Assembly (NCBI RefSeq): GCF_016863095.1
Contig: NZ_BOOF01000019.1
Span: 30,372 to 94,371 of the forward strand
DNA: 64,000 bases
Source of the DNA: Microbispora siamensis
GTDB taxonomy: Bacteria; Actinomycetota; Actinomycetes; Streptosporangiales; Streptosporangiaceae
Reading direction: 5' to 3'
The notes under the pieces were generated by a model that worked only from the letters and a program-made list of their open reading frames with translations, ran no database searches and had not been told where the DNA came from. A program made the position numbers and the translations under genes. Below, piece by piece: positions 50,175-59,190 of the stretch. The stretch's first letter is position 1, and each line of letters starts with the position of its first letter.

Positions 50175-51245
50175 ATGAAGCCCTACCCCCGCACGGCCGC
50201 GCTCGCCCTCGCCGTGCTGCTCGGCGCGGCCGGCTGCGCCAAGTCGGAGACCCAGGCCACGGCGGGCCCCAGCGCGGCGGCGTCCGCGCAGCAGCAGGTG
50301 GTGCAGACCCCGGCGGGCTCGGCCGGCCCGACCTGCACGCTGGACCAGTTCGGCGGCACGAAGTTCGACCTGAAGACCGCCACGGTCGGCTTCTCCCAGT
50401 CGGAGAAGGAGGCCAACCCGTTCCGCATCGCGGAGACCAAGTCCATCAAGGACGAGGCGGCCAAGCTCGGCATCGCCGACCTCAAGGTCACCAACGCGCA
50501 GTCGCAGTTCTCCAAGCAGATCACCGACGTCCAGCAGCTCATCGCCCAGGGCGTGAAGCTGCTCGTCATCGCGCCGCTGAACTCCGACGGCTGGGAGCCG
50601 GTGCTCCAGCAGGCCGCCGCAAAGAAGATCCCCATCATCACGGTCGACCGCAAGATCAACGCCAAGCCGTGCAGCGACTACCTGACGTTCATCGGCTCGG
50701 ACTTCTACGAGCAGGGCAAGCGGGCCGCCGACCAGATGATCACCGCGCTCGGCGGCAAGGGGAAGGTGGCGATCCTGCTCGGCGCGCCGGGCAACAACGT
50801 CACCACCGAGCGCACCAACGGTTTCAAGGACCGGATCAAGGAGAAGGCGCCCGACATCCAGATCTCCTTCGAGCAGACCGGTGAGTTCGCCCGGGAGAAG
50901 GGCCAGCAGGTCACCGAGCAGCTCATCCAGTCCAACCCGGACATCAACGGCATCTACGCCGAGAACGACGAGATGGCGCTGGGCGCGGTGACCGCGCTGA
51001 AGGGCGCGGGCAAGGATCCGGGCGCCATAAAGATCGTCTCGGTCGACGGCACCCGCAGCGCCGTCCAGGCCATCGCCGACGGCTGGCTGCACGCGGTGGT
51101 CGAGTCCAACCCCAGGTTCGGGCCGCTCGCCTTCGAGACCGCGCAGAAGTTCCTGGACGGCCAGCCGATCCCCGACAAGGTCGTCATCTCCGACCGCGAA
51201 TACGACGGCTCCAACGCCGAGGCGTCCCTCGGCGAGGCCTACTGA
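50175..51245 (+). CDS. RbsB/YtfQ-type sugar-binding lipoprotein
   Basis: 356 residues. The lipoprotein signal ALALAVLLGAAGCAKSE has its lipobox Cys near 21, followed by an Ala/Gln/Ser linker. The type I fold includes KTATVGFSQSEKEANPFRIAETKSIKDEA, LKVTNAQSQFSKQITDVQQLIAQG and DRKINAKPCSDYLTFIGSDFYEQGKRAAD, resembling YtfQ (galactofuranose) proteins. The internal Cys pair is unusual in the family. It delivers the sugar to the two-permease transporter encoded next. Flanked by strong hairpins on both sides, which would favour high, independent mRNA levels for this component. Confidence 0.92.
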   Translation: MKPYPRTAALALAVLLGAAGCAKSETQATAGPSAAASAQQQVVQTPAGSAGPTCTLDQFGGTKFDLKTATVGFSQSEKEANPFRIAETKSIKDEAAKLGIADLKVTNAQSQFSKQITDVQQLIAQGVKLLVIAPLNSDGWEPVLQQAAAKKIPIITVDRKINAKPCSDYLTFIGSDFYEQGKRAADQMITALGGKGKVAILLGAPGNNVTTERTNGFKDRIKEKAPDIQISFEQTGEFAREKGQQVTEQLIQSNPDINGIYAENDEMALGAVTALKGAGKDPGAIKIVSVDGTRSAVQAIADGWLHAVVESNPRFGPLAFETAQKFLDGQPIPDKVVISDREYDGSNAEASLGEAY

Positions 51246-51291
51246 CCCGCCGAAGCCCGTCACGGACGCCCGCGAAGGTCCGCGTGCGTCC

Positions 51292-51323
51292 CGGGCCTCC
51301 GCGCGCACGCGCGCGGAGGCCCG
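51292..51323 (+). promoter_or_regulatory. perfect 15-bp intercistronic hairpin after the binding-protein gene
   Basis: CGGGCCTCCGCGCGC (51292-51306) and GCGCGCGGAGGCCCG (51309-51323) are exact reverse complements separated by AC. The structure lies between the binding-protein stop and the TTG start of the ATPase gene. It would lower downstream expression or protect the binding-protein transcript. Confidence 0.7.
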
Positions 51324-51341
51324 CGCGAGGAAGGGAACTCA

Positions 51342-52892
51342 TTGAGCCAGTCCGCTGCACCGGTGCTCGAGGCCAGGCAGATCAGCAAGCGCTTTCCCGG
51401 CGTGGTGGCCCTCGACGGCGTGTCCCTCGCCCTCTTGCCCGGCGAGGTGCACGCCCTCGTGGGCGAGAACGGCGCGGGCAAGTCCACGCTGATCAAGGTC
51501 TTCACCGGCGTCCACCGCCCGGACGGCGGTGAACTGATCTACAACGGGGCGCCGGCGGCCTTCGGGACGCCGCTCGACGCGCAGCGCGCCGGGATCTCGA
51601 CCATCTACCAGGAGGTCAACCTCGTCCCGATGATGAGCGTGGCCCGCAATCTCATGCTGGGGCGCGAGCCGCGCGGCCGTCTGGGCGTCATCGACACCGC
51701 CAGGATGTACGGCGAGGCGGAGCGGATCCTCGCCGGATACGGCGTCGTCACCGACGTGCGCCGCCCGCTGCGCGCCCTCGGAATGGGCGTCCAGCAGATG
51801 GTCGCCCTGGCCAGGGCCGTGGCGATCGACGCCCGCGTGGTCATCATGGACGAGCCCACCTCGTCCCTGGAGCCGCGCGAGGTCGAGACGCTGTTCTCGG
51901 TGATCAGGAAGCTCAGGGACGACGGCATCGCCGTCGTCTACGTCAGCCATCGCCTCGACGAGCTGTACGAGGTGTGCGACCGGGTGACCGTGCTGCGCGA
52001 CGGGCGGGTCGCGCACACGGGCCCGCTCGCCGAGCTCGAACGGCTGAAGCTCATCGCCCTGATGCTGGGCCGCGACCTCGACGAGGTCAGGACGGGCGGC
52101 CTGACCAGGTTCTCCCGCGACCGCCGCCGTGCCAGGGAGCGGGACGGCGCCCGGCCCGTCGTACAGGCCGAGGGGCTGACCCGGCGGCAGGTGCTGCACG
52201 GGGTGGACGTCTCGGTGTGGCCGGGGGAGGTCGTCGGCCTCGGCGGGCTGCTGGGAGCGGGCCGCAGCGAGACGGCCAAGGGCATCGTCGGCGCGCTCCC
52301 GCTGGACGCGGGCCGGGTGCTCGTCGCCGGCCTGCCCCTGCGCACCGGCTCGACCACGGCGGCGATCAGGGCCGGGGTCAGCCTGCTGCCCGAGGACCGC
52401 AAGGCCGAGGGCATCATCCCGGCGCTGTCGGTCAGGGAGAACATCGCGCTCGCCGCCCTGCCGTCGCTGTCGCGGGCCGGCGTCGTCTCCGACGCGAAGA
52501 TCGACAAGGTCGTCGAGGTCTTCATGCGCCGGCTCAGGATCAAGGCGGCCTCGCCGCACCAGCCGGTGCAGGAGCTGTCCGGTGGAAACCAGCAGAAGGT
52601 CCTGCTCGCACGGTGGCTCGCCATCCGGCCGAAGATCCTCCTGCTGGACGAGCCCACCCGCGGCATCGACGTCGGCGCCAAGGCCGAGGTGCAGGCCCTC
52701 GTGGACGAGCTGGCCGAGGAGGGCCTGGGCGTGTTACTGATCTCGTCTGACCTGGAGGAGCTGGTGGAGGGCGCCGACCGGATCCTGGTGCTGCGCGAGG
52801 GCGCCGTCGTCGGCGAGCTGTCCGGCGACGACGTCACGGAGGACAAGATCATGGCGTCCATCGCCGAACGAGGAGCGGAGTCCGATGGCTGA
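51342..52892 (+). CDS. RbsA/YtfR-type double-cassette sugar ABC ATPase
   Basis: 516 residues from a TTG with AAGGGA five bases upstream. Cassette 1 has Walker A GENGAGKST, the signature region LGMGVQQMVALAR and Walker B VVIMDEPTS. Cassette 2 has GLLGAGRSETAK and the canonical LSGGNQQKVLLAR, then LLLDEPTRGIDVG. The switch His is in VVYVSHRLDELYEVC. The C terminus overlaps the first permease start. It powers import through the two permeases. It shares blocks with the orphan ATPase at 44794-46287. Confidence 0.93.
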   Translation: MSQSAAPVLEARQISKRFPGVVALDGVSLALLPGEVHALVGENGAGKSTLIKVFTGVHRPDGGELIYNGAPAAFGTPLDAQRAGISTIYQEVNLVPMMSVARNLMLGREPRGRLGVIDTARMYGEAERILAGYGVVTDVRRPLRALGMGVQQMVALARAVAIDARVVIMDEPTSSLEPREVETLFSVIRKLRDDGIAVVYVSHRLDELYEVCDRVTVLRDGRVAHTGPLAELERLKLIALMLGRDLDEVRTGGLTRFSRDRRRARERDGARPVVQAEGLTRRQVLHGVDVSVWPGEVVGLGGLLGAGRSETAKGIVGALPLDAGRVLVAGLPLRTGSTTAAIRAGVSLLPEDRKAEGIIPALSVRENIALAALPSLSRAGVVSDAKIDKVVEVFMRRLRIKAASPHQPVQELSGGNQQKVLLARWLAIRPKILLLDEPTRGIDVGAKAEVQALVDELAEEGLGVLLISSDLEELVEGADRILVLREGAVVGELSGDDVTEDKIMASIAERGAESDG

Positions 52893-53835
52893 AGCGGTCG
52901 CACCGCCCGGGCGGCGGGTGCTCGCCTGGGCCCAGGAGTACGGCGTCTACGCCGCGGTCGGCGTCCTCCTGCTGTTCAACGTGCTGTTCACCCCCCACTT
53001 CCTCGACGTGGCGAACTTCCGCACCCAGCTCGTGCAGGTCGCCCCGATCGTGATCGTGTCGCTCGGCATGGCGCTGGTCATCGGCACCCAGGGCATCGAC
53101 CTGTCGGTCGGCTCGGTCATGTCGCTGGCCGCCGCGCTCGTCGCGCTCTACCTCGGGTACGGCGCGTGGCCCGCGCTGCTCGTCGCCCTCGTCGGCGGGG
53201 CCGTGGCCGGGACGGCGGGCGGCGCGCTGGTCGCCTACGTGGGCGTGCAGCCGATCGTGGCCACGCTCGCGCTGCTGGTCGGCGTCCGGGGCCTGGCCAA
53301 CGTGCTCGTGCCGCAGCTCGTCGAGTTCCGCAACCCCGACCTGATCGCGCTCGGCAGCAGCTCGCTGTCCGGCGTGCCGGTCATCGTGGTAATCGCGGCC
53401 GTGCTGACGCTGCTGATGGCGTTCCTGGTGCGCAGGACGACGTTCGGCAGGCAGGTGGTCGCGATCGGCGGCAACCGCGCGGCCAGCGAGCTGTCCGGGC
53501 TGCCCGTCCGCCGGGTGCTGCTGCTGGTCTACGTGATCTCCGGAGTGCTGGCCGCGCTGGCCGGCGTGCTCGCGACCGCCCGGCTGCAGGCGAGCGATCC
53601 GACCTCGCTCGGCCTGTTCATCGAGCTGTCGGCCATCACGGCGGTGGTGGTGGGCGGCACGCCGCTGAGCGGCGGGCGGATCCGGGTGCTCAGCACGGTC
53701 ATGGGCGCGCTGCTCATGCAGTTGCTGTCGGCCACCCTCATCAAGCACAACCTGCCGCAGTCGTGGACGCAGATCGTGCAGGCGGTCATCATCCTGGCCG
53801 CCGTTTACGCCACCAGGGAGCGAGGAACCCGATGA
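52885..53835 (+). CDS. sugar ABC permease 1 (YtfT-like)
   Basis: 316 residues, ATG overlapping the ATPase stop by eight bases. Family block LVIGTQGIDLSVGSVMSLAAA, cytoplasmic loop RRTTFGRQVVAIGGNRAASELSG, and VLATARLQASDPTSLGLFIELSAITAVVVGGTPLSGG. With the second permease it should form a heterodimeric channel, as in YtfT-YjfF. Stop overlaps the next ATG (ATGA). Confidence 0.93.
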   Translation: MAEAVAPPGRRVLAWAQEYGVYAAVGVLLLFNVLFTPHFLDVANFRTQLVQVAPIVIVSLGMALVIGTQGIDLSVGSVMSLAAALVALYLGYGAWPALLVALVGGAVAGTAGGALVAYVGVQPIVATLALLVGVRGLANVLVPQLVEFRNPDLIALGSSSLSGVPVIVVIAAVLTLLMAFLVRRTTFGRQVVAIGGNRAASELSGLPVRRVLLLVYVISGVLAALAGVLATARLQASDPTSLGLFIELSAITAVVVGGTPLSGGRIRVLSTVMGALLMQLLSATLIKHNLPQSWTQIVQAVIILAAVYATRERGTR

Positions 53836-54797
53836 CCGCAACGCCCGGACGCGAGCAGGTGAGCCGCGTCCTCCAGCAGCACGGCGCGCTGATGGTGCTG
53901 GCGGCGCTGGTCATCGTCGGCAGCGTCGCCTTCGACTCCTTCGCCACCGCGGGCAACGCCGCCAGCGTCCTCGTCTCCTCCTCGTTCACCGCGATCATCG
54001 CCGTCGGCATGACCTTCGTGATCATCAGTGGCGGCATCGACCTGTCGGTGGGGTCGCTGTTCGTGTTCGGCGGGGTCCTCGCGGCGTACGGCTCGCAGTA
54101 TGGGCTGTTCGTCGCGCTCGCGCTGCCGCTCGCCGCGTGCGGGCTGGTGGGGCTGCTCCAGGGGCTGCTCATCGCCAGGACGGGCATGGCGCCGTTCATC
54201 GTCACCCTGGCCGGGCTGCTGGGCGTGCGCGGGCTGATGCTGGCGATCTCCAACGAGGGCGCCACCACCTACCTCGTGAAGGACTCCGCGTTCGCGCGGC
54301 TCGGGCAGGGCGGTGTGCTCGGCCTGACCTGGCCGGTCTACATCACGGCGCTCCTGGCGGTGGCCGCCATGGTCCTGCTCCAGCGGACGGCCTTCGGCCA
54401 GAACGTCTACGCGGTCGGCGGCAACGAGCAGGGGGCCGCGCTGATGGGCGTGCCGGTGGCGCGGACGAAGGTCTACGTCTACCTGATGTCGGGCCTGCTC
54501 GCGGGCCTCGCCGGGGTGCTGAACGCGGCCCGGCTCTCCTCCGGCGTCACGATCCTGGGCATCGGCCTGGAACTCGACGTGATCGCCGCGGTGGTGATCG
54601 GCGGCACGCTGCTGACCGGGGGAGCGGGCGGCATCACCGGCACCATCGCCGGCGTGCTGCTGCTCGGGGTGATCCAGAGCCTGATCAACCAGGTGGGCAA
54701 CCTGACGTCGGCCTTCCAGCAGGTGGTCAGCGGCCTGTTCCTCGCCCTGGTCGTGGTGGCCCAGCGGCTGCTCGGCAGAGCCCAACGCCTCGGCTGA
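53832..54797 (+). CDS. sugar ABC permease 2 (YjfF-like)
   Basis: 321 residues. FVIISGGIDLSVGSLFVFGGVLAA, the loop LLQRTAFGQNVYAVGGNEQGAALMG, and LNAARLSSGVTILGIGLELDVIAAVVIGGTLLTGG. Two distinct permeases plus one ATPase and one binding protein is the galactofuranose-type (YtfQRT-YjfF) layout. Together with the GH2 enzyme this suggests a galactose-containing oligosaccharide, which is inference. Last gene of the operon; a hairpin follows. Confidence 0.93.
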   Translation: MTATPGREQVSRVLQQHGALMVLAALVIVGSVAFDSFATAGNAASVLVSSSFTAIIAVGMTFVIISGGIDLSVGSLFVFGGVLAAYGSQYGLFVALALPLAACGLVGLLQGLLIARTGMAPFIVTLAGLLGVRGLMLAISNEGATTYLVKDSAFARLGQGGVLGLTWPVYITALLAVAAMVLLQRTAFGQNVYAVGGNEQGAALMGVPVARTKVYVYLMSGLLAGLAGVLNAARLSSGVTILGIGLELDVIAAVVIGGTLLTGGAGGITGTIAGVLLLGVIQSLINQVGNLTSAFQQVVSGLFLALVVVAQRLLGRAQRLG

Positions 54798-55159
54798 CTG
54801 CCGACGCCCGAAACCTGTCCCCACGCTCGTCGTGGGGCACCTTCGGAGATCGCCTGGTACCGCACGAACCCGCGGATCGGCCACGCGTCCAGTCGTGCGG
54901 TCCTGTGCGACTGGACGCCGGCCGAAGCGGGTTACGCGCCGTTGCGGCTTCTGGGGACTTCGCTTCACCCGGACTCACCGGGGCAGGGCCGGCGGCGGCC
55001 CCTGCCAAGGCACGCCCGCGCTCATGCCCGCCCACCGGGACATGAGGCGCCTGCCGGGTGCGGGAGATCCTGCCGCACCAGATCAGAGAGAGTTCTCGTA
55101 GTGCTCCGGCCTTGCGGGAGAGGCGTGCGTCATCGGTACGACGTCACGCAGTCGGCTGC
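54798..55159. other. intergenic region after the sugar importer
   Basis: No gene supported. It holds the hairpin at 54819-54837, an inverted repeat CCAGTCG/CGACTGG near 54890-54916 and a GGCAGGGCC/GGCCCCTGCC stem near 54981-55006. From about 55060 it grades into the 3' end of the reverse M15 gene. Confidence 0.4.
54819..54837 (+). terminator. operon-end hairpin
   Basis: CCCCACG (54819-54825), loop CTCGT, CGTGGGG (54831-54837), 22 bases after the stop of the last permease gene. Confidence 0.6.
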
Positions 55160-55837
55160 TTACACAACCTGGATTACTCCGGCTCCAACGCCGGGCGTGC
55201 TGTTCCAACCACGGACCTGGTCCGCGAACTCTCTGAGCCGGCTGTCAGTGGGTGGGACCGCGATCTCGAAATGAGCCTCGTCCGGCACGGTGAAGTCTCC
55301 GCCCCATTTCACGATGTCCTTGCACTCGGCGAGAATGTCACGGACAACGGCCAGCTCGTGTTGATAAAATCCGCCGTGGACGCCGGGCGGGTACTGGTCC
55401 GGGCGGATGTCGATCGCAGTGCCGGACGCGTGATTCAATTCATAACCCTTGACTGTGTCGGGATTTTTGAAGCCGATGACCTCGCCGGGACGTAGGGTGT
55501 CGATCTCGTAGTGGAATCGCCGAATGACGTGAATCAGGATCACTTCGGCGTCGGCCAGCGCCACGTCGACGCCGAATGCCGTGCCGGGTACGGGGCGCGT
55601 CCACACGCTGCCTCCGGAATTGGCGGCGGTGTTGATCGACCAGCCATTCGGCGACTTGCTGCCTGGCGTAATCTCGGCCACCGCCCGCTGCGCCTGCGCG
55701 AGCGTATCTTCGGTGAAATGCACTGGATCCGGGCCGGCCGACTCGGCGATGGCAGGTTGTACGATAATGGCGCTTACACCTGACATGACGGCGAGACCTG
55801 CCATGGACTGCAGAAATATTCGACGCGATGTGTCCAT
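55160..55837 (-). CDS. Tat-exported M15-type D,D-peptidase
   Basis: 225 residues. Twin-arginine signal TSRRIFLQSMAGLAVMSGVSAIIV, cleaved near AIA (residue 31). Zinc-site elements are seen: H136 in HASGTAIDIRPD (HxxGxAxD with Asp143), and H189 in PDEAHFEIAV preceded by WGGDF. This is the VanY/M15 peptidase signature; it would cut D-Ala-D-Ala or L-Ala-D-Glu bonds in peptidoglycan or its precursors. The base composition is more AT-rich than upstream genes. Tat export suggests that folding or metal loading happens before secretion. Same strand as a small membrane gene and the large DUF1906 gene, so possibly one operon. Confidence 0.82.
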   Translation of the reverse strand: MDTSRRIFLQSMAGLAVMSGVSAIIVQPAIAESAGPDPVHFTEDTLAQAQRAVAEITPGSKSPNGWSINTAANSGGSVWTRPVPGTAFGVDVALADAEVILIHVIRRFHYEIDTLRPGEVIGFKNPDTVKGYELNHASGTAIDIRPDQYPPGVHGGFYQHELAVVRDILAECKDIVKWGGDFTVPDEAHFEIAVPPTDSRLREFADQVRGWNSTPGVGAGVIQVV

Positions 55838-55866
55838 TCCGGCACTCCTGTGGGGGGTCAGTGGGA

Positions 55867-56238
55867 TCAGAACAAGCCTAAGGACTTCCCGATATCAGGG
55901 AAAATCGCGAGTGCAGCGAACGGGAGCAACGACAAGGCGGTGCTGAACAGCCAGTATTGCGGCCTGGCGAGTCTCGACAGCTTCCGCAGGCCGGCGTTGA
56001 TTCCCATCCAGACGACGATGAAGGTCCCAACACCACCGACCAGTAAGATCAGCCAGGGCACTATGCCGTCATTGTCGGTCGGTTCGCGGTCGGTCAGACC
56101 CAGAGCGGCGAGTGGGTACTGGGCGAGGAAAATCCAAAGAAAGCCCAGTGGGAATACTCCGGCACACCCGAGAATCAAGTTGACTACGGCTGGCGCAATC
56201 CACGCGATGCGTCGAGGATGCGCGGCCTTGTCGTTCAT
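55867..56238 (-). CDS. small four-helix membrane protein
   Basis: 123 residues. Hydrophobic helices at IAPAVVNLILGCAGVFPLGF, FLWIFLAQYPLAALGL, IVPWLILLVGGVGTFIVVWM and LFSTALSLLPFAALAIF; the hydrophilic ends are short. It lies between the M15 peptidase and the DUF1906 gene on the same strand, with gaps of 29 and 8 bases, so it is probably co-expressed. I do not recognise the family. It could be a membrane partner for peptidoglycan-active proteins. Confidence 0.6.
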   Translation of the reverse strand: MNDKAAHPRRIAWIAPAVVNLILGCAGVFPLGFLWIFLAQYPLAALGLTDREPTDNDGIVPWLILLVGGVGTFIVVWMGINAGLRKLSRLARPQYWLFSTALSLLPFAALAIFPDIGKSLGLF

Positions 56239-56246
56239 GGCGTTTC

Positions 56247-58466
56247 CTAGCTGTTGCGGAGAGGCGCGTGGTACTTCTCGAATACCTTGTACAGGCCAAG
56301 AAGTTCGCGACCGTATTGCTCGGCTTCGGCCGTAACGCCATTGTATCGCGCCAATATCCTGCGGGTGTCATCTTCACTTGTGGTGAGGCCCGGGCGCGGG
56401 AGACCTAGTTCGTGCGCCCCCCAGATGTGGACATACGCCACAGTGCTGATGTTGTACGATTCGTCCTGAAGCTTCTGCCAGACAGGCCATAGATCGGTCT
56501 CTTTTTCGGGGTCCAGGATCGTGCCGCTAATAATGCCCTGCTGGATTGAGTAGTTGCGGGCTTTGATCGCGGTCTCGGCAAAGATCTGTGCCAGCCCGGT
56601 ACTGCAGTCGTTTTTATCGATGGGGCTGCCGTTAGTGTAATGACTTCGGACGACGCCGTCGGCTACCATATCCCCCATGTTCCATTTGCGAATCTCCCAC
56701 AAGATTGGGCATTGGATCAGCGCCTTTCGCATTTTCAGTTGTCGTGCCAGGCTGGTGATCAGTCTGTCATGGGCCAGCGTGATGTCGAATGCCTCGGTCG
56801 TTGTGTTACAGCCGAGGGTGGCATTGTCCTTGTCGAATATATCGCTACCACCCTCCTCCGGAACGCCGATACTTATCAGGTAGTTCTGTATGTCATGGAG
56901 AAGAGCATCTCTCTTGCTCATGTCGAAGTCGACGTCCAGGTTGGCCTCGACCGTTCCGGGGTTGAAACTGCTCTGGCCGTCATCGAGACCCGAGGCTATG
57001 TTGTTGTCGATCTGGATCGACCCTGCACCGGAACCGACGTTGATCGTGGCGATCTGGTCAAATGCCCAGTCGGTGGGCATGGGATAACCAAGGTTGCCGG
57101 AAAATCCAGTGGACATGTCGGAGACGAAGCTTGCCGACGTCAGGCCCTCGCCACTCACCCGGCTGCAGACATTGCGGGGTCCGTAGATGCCGACTTTATA
57201 GCCCCCGGTATGCTCGCTGACCGTATCCGCGATCCCGCGGAAGTGTGGAATGATGTTAGACGTCACCTGATAATCCAGTGCGTCAAAGTCCACCGCGAAA
57301 TAGATTCGTGTGCCGGATTTGAACCCGTGGTAGCGAGCCCACTCGATCGCGGCGAGCGCGTCGTTGACGCCTTGCGCGTATCGAAAATAGTCGGCCGACC
57401 CTCCCCATGTCTGATAAATAGGAAAAACTCGTAAGCCCTTCGCGGCGAGGACCGCCAGCTCGCCTGGCTGAATCATTTTGTTCAGCGTGGTATTCGGCAC
57501 ATTGCACAGATAGCGGCCGGCGATGCTGTAGCCGGCGGCTTTGAGGGCGTCGGCGCGAGCAGGCGTGATCTCCGTCACGCAATCGAAGGCGCTGCCCTTA
57601 CGCGTCGCGTCTCCGGTGGATACAAGCAAAGACGCCCATGTTTGGAAGTCGCCGTTGCCGGTGACAGGCAGTTTGACGAAGTCCTGAAATGTTCTGACCT
57701 TGCCGGAGAGATTGGAATCAAAGGTGCTTGTGAAGGTCACGCCATCACGTCTGTTGAACACCATCGCAGCGGAGAACAGTTGCACCCAGGGACCGGACGA
57801 TCCCACGGATAGGGTGTTGGCCTTGAGGCCGGCCTGGGTGGCAGGACCGAACACTCCTGTGGCTTGAGCATCGCTCATTCCCAGCTCGAACTGGATGGCC
57901 AGCATCAAGGCTTTCTGCACATCCCGGGAGAAATACCCGTCACAGGGGACGATGAAGAAGTTGGCGCGATTCACATATCGAGCGTTCATCCATTGCTGGA
58001 TAGAGCGGACAGTGGAGCTTCCCCCACTGATGACAACGTAGGCGTCCATGTTCAAAAGGGCCTTGAACAGCTTCGGCACCATTGCATCGCCTGGGTAGAC
58101 GCTGCTTACGCCTACGTCGGACTTGAGCTTCTGAACGGCAGCCGCTACGCGATCGTTGAACAGTCCGTCAATCTCGCCGCCGTCGTACCCCTTGCAGTAC
58201 AGGCCCGACTGGATGATTCGGACAAGGTTTGCCGGGGCCCCGGTGCTGCGACCGATGGAAGGCCACTTGCTCTGGAGGGTGGACATGGTGGTCGGCCCGA
58301 AGTTGTCGGACAGCGCGGTGATGCCCAGCTCGTGCTGAAGGCATCGGGTCAGCGCATACATCGTCGACCAGCCTGTTATGCCGTCTTCTGCGACCTTGTT
58401 GATGCCGGGTACACTGCCGTAAATGGTATTGATGAATCGTTGCGCTCGGAGCACCATCTCATCCAT
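56247..58466 (-). CDS. DUF1906 glycoside-hydrolase-like protein with peptidoglycan-binding repeats
   Basis: 739 residues, no signal peptide. About four degenerate peptidoglycan-binding-like repeats occupy 1-285 (YDGGEIDGLFNDRVAAAVQKL, CDGYFSRDVQKALMLAIQFE, GVFGPATQAGLKAN, GKVRTFQDFVKLPVTGNGDF). The DUF1906 TIM-like barrel spans about 292-500, with D295 in GSAFDCVTEITPARADAL, RIYFAVDFDALD (D393, D395) and SIQIDNNIASGL (D487). The helical C-terminal 240 residues are of unknown type. DUF1906 proteins (Rv2525c-like) are thought to act on cell-wall polymers. Lack of a Sec/Tat signal means it is exported by another route or acts after lysis. Codon and base use are AT-richer than the flanks. Confidence 0.8.
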   Translation of the reverse strand: MDEMVLRAQRFINTIYGSVPGINKVAEDGITGWSTMYALTRCLQHELGITALSDNFGPTTMSTLQSKWPSIGRSTGAPANLVRIIQSGLYCKGYDGGEIDGLFNDRVAAAVQKLKSDVGVSSVYPGDAMVPKLFKALLNMDAYVVISGGSSTVRSIQQWMNARYVNRANFFIVPCDGYFSRDVQKALMLAIQFELGMSDAQATGVFGPATQAGLKANTLSVGSSGPWVQLFSAAMVFNRRDGVTFTSTFDSNLSGKVRTFQDFVKLPVTGNGDFQTWASLLVSTGDATRKGSAFDCVTEITPARADALKAAGYSIAGRYLCNVPNTTLNKMIQPGELAVLAAKGLRVFPIYQTWGGSADYFRYAQGVNDALAAIEWARYHGFKSGTRIYFAVDFDALDYQVTSNIIPHFRGIADTVSEHTGGYKVGIYGPRNVCSRVSGEGLTSASFVSDMSTGFSGNLGYPMPTDWAFDQIATINVGSGAGSIQIDNNIASGLDDGQSSFNPGTVEANLDVDFDMSKRDALLHDIQNYLISIGVPEEGGSDIFDKDNATLGCNTTTEAFDITLAHDRLITSLARQLKMRKALIQCPILWEIRKWNMGDMVADGVVRSHYTNGSPIDKNDCSTGLAQIFAETAIKARNYSIQQGIISGTILDPEKETDLWPVWQKLQDESYNISTVAYVHIWGAHELGLPRPGLTTSEDDTRRILARYNGVTAEAEQYGRELLGLYKVFEKYHAPLRNS

Positions 58467-59190
58467 TGCATCTCCTCTACCAAATCAGGGCTCAGTGCGA
58501 TCCGCGAAAGAAGTCGTCGTGAGTGCAGTAACGCGCTTACCGAGGTGCGGTGCTACGAGTCTTATGTCCAGTAGGGACTGTGAACCAGGTCGACATGATG
58601 GTCGTACCGAATAATATGGATTTTCCCTATTTTAGTCGATCTTGTCAACTGTCGGATTTTGTCGATCTGGTTGATGTATCTGGAAACTCGCATTCCGGTA
58701 CATCCGGTGGCGGTCGGTCAAGATGGAGTCACGGCACGTGCTCGGACGGTGGCGCGCATTCACTACGACGAGCCGAGGTCGTCAATGGGTGTTCGTCCGT
58801 GAGAGCCAGTGGAGCGATAAGCATGCGGTGGTGAGGGCGGCGACTGATCTACCCCGGATGGCAGGGCCTGCGCGTGACGGGCTGACAACGGCGGTTGTAG
58901 AGGAAGCCAGCCCGCCCCTTCACCCGCTGAAGCCTGTGCCGGCGGACCCGCACCTGGAAGGAATCCACCGACCCGAATGCGATGCGAGGCTCGACCGGAC
59001 CGAGGAGATCATCGCCTGGCGCTTCGCCTTCGGCCAGTTCGTGCCCTTGTCGATCCGGCCCTGCCACAGCATCACCCGGCCCTGGGGGCATCCGCGATCC
59101 GCGCTGTACGGGGCGGGCGACGGCGGCATGCCGACGCCCGCCCCCTGTTCAGTAGGGGTGTGTCGTCCGGTAACGTGGTGAACGAACGGA
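58467..59190. other. 724-base gap, AT-rich part and possible relic
   Basis: The stretch 58590-58690 is clearly AT-rich (ATAATATGG, TTTTCCCTATTTTAG) and looks like a promoter zone for the DUF1906 operon. From 58840 to 59130 the GC rises and several frames stay open, with weak coding character. One reverse frame at 58920-59129 reads GRVMLWQGRIDKGTNWPKAK, possibly a decayed gene. No family was recognised and nothing is claimed as a gene. Confidence 0.35.

Noticed and set aside
58840..59130. Long open reverse frame with GRVMLWQGRIDKGTNWPKAK
   Set aside because: No recognised family and no credible start; listed only as a possible relic.
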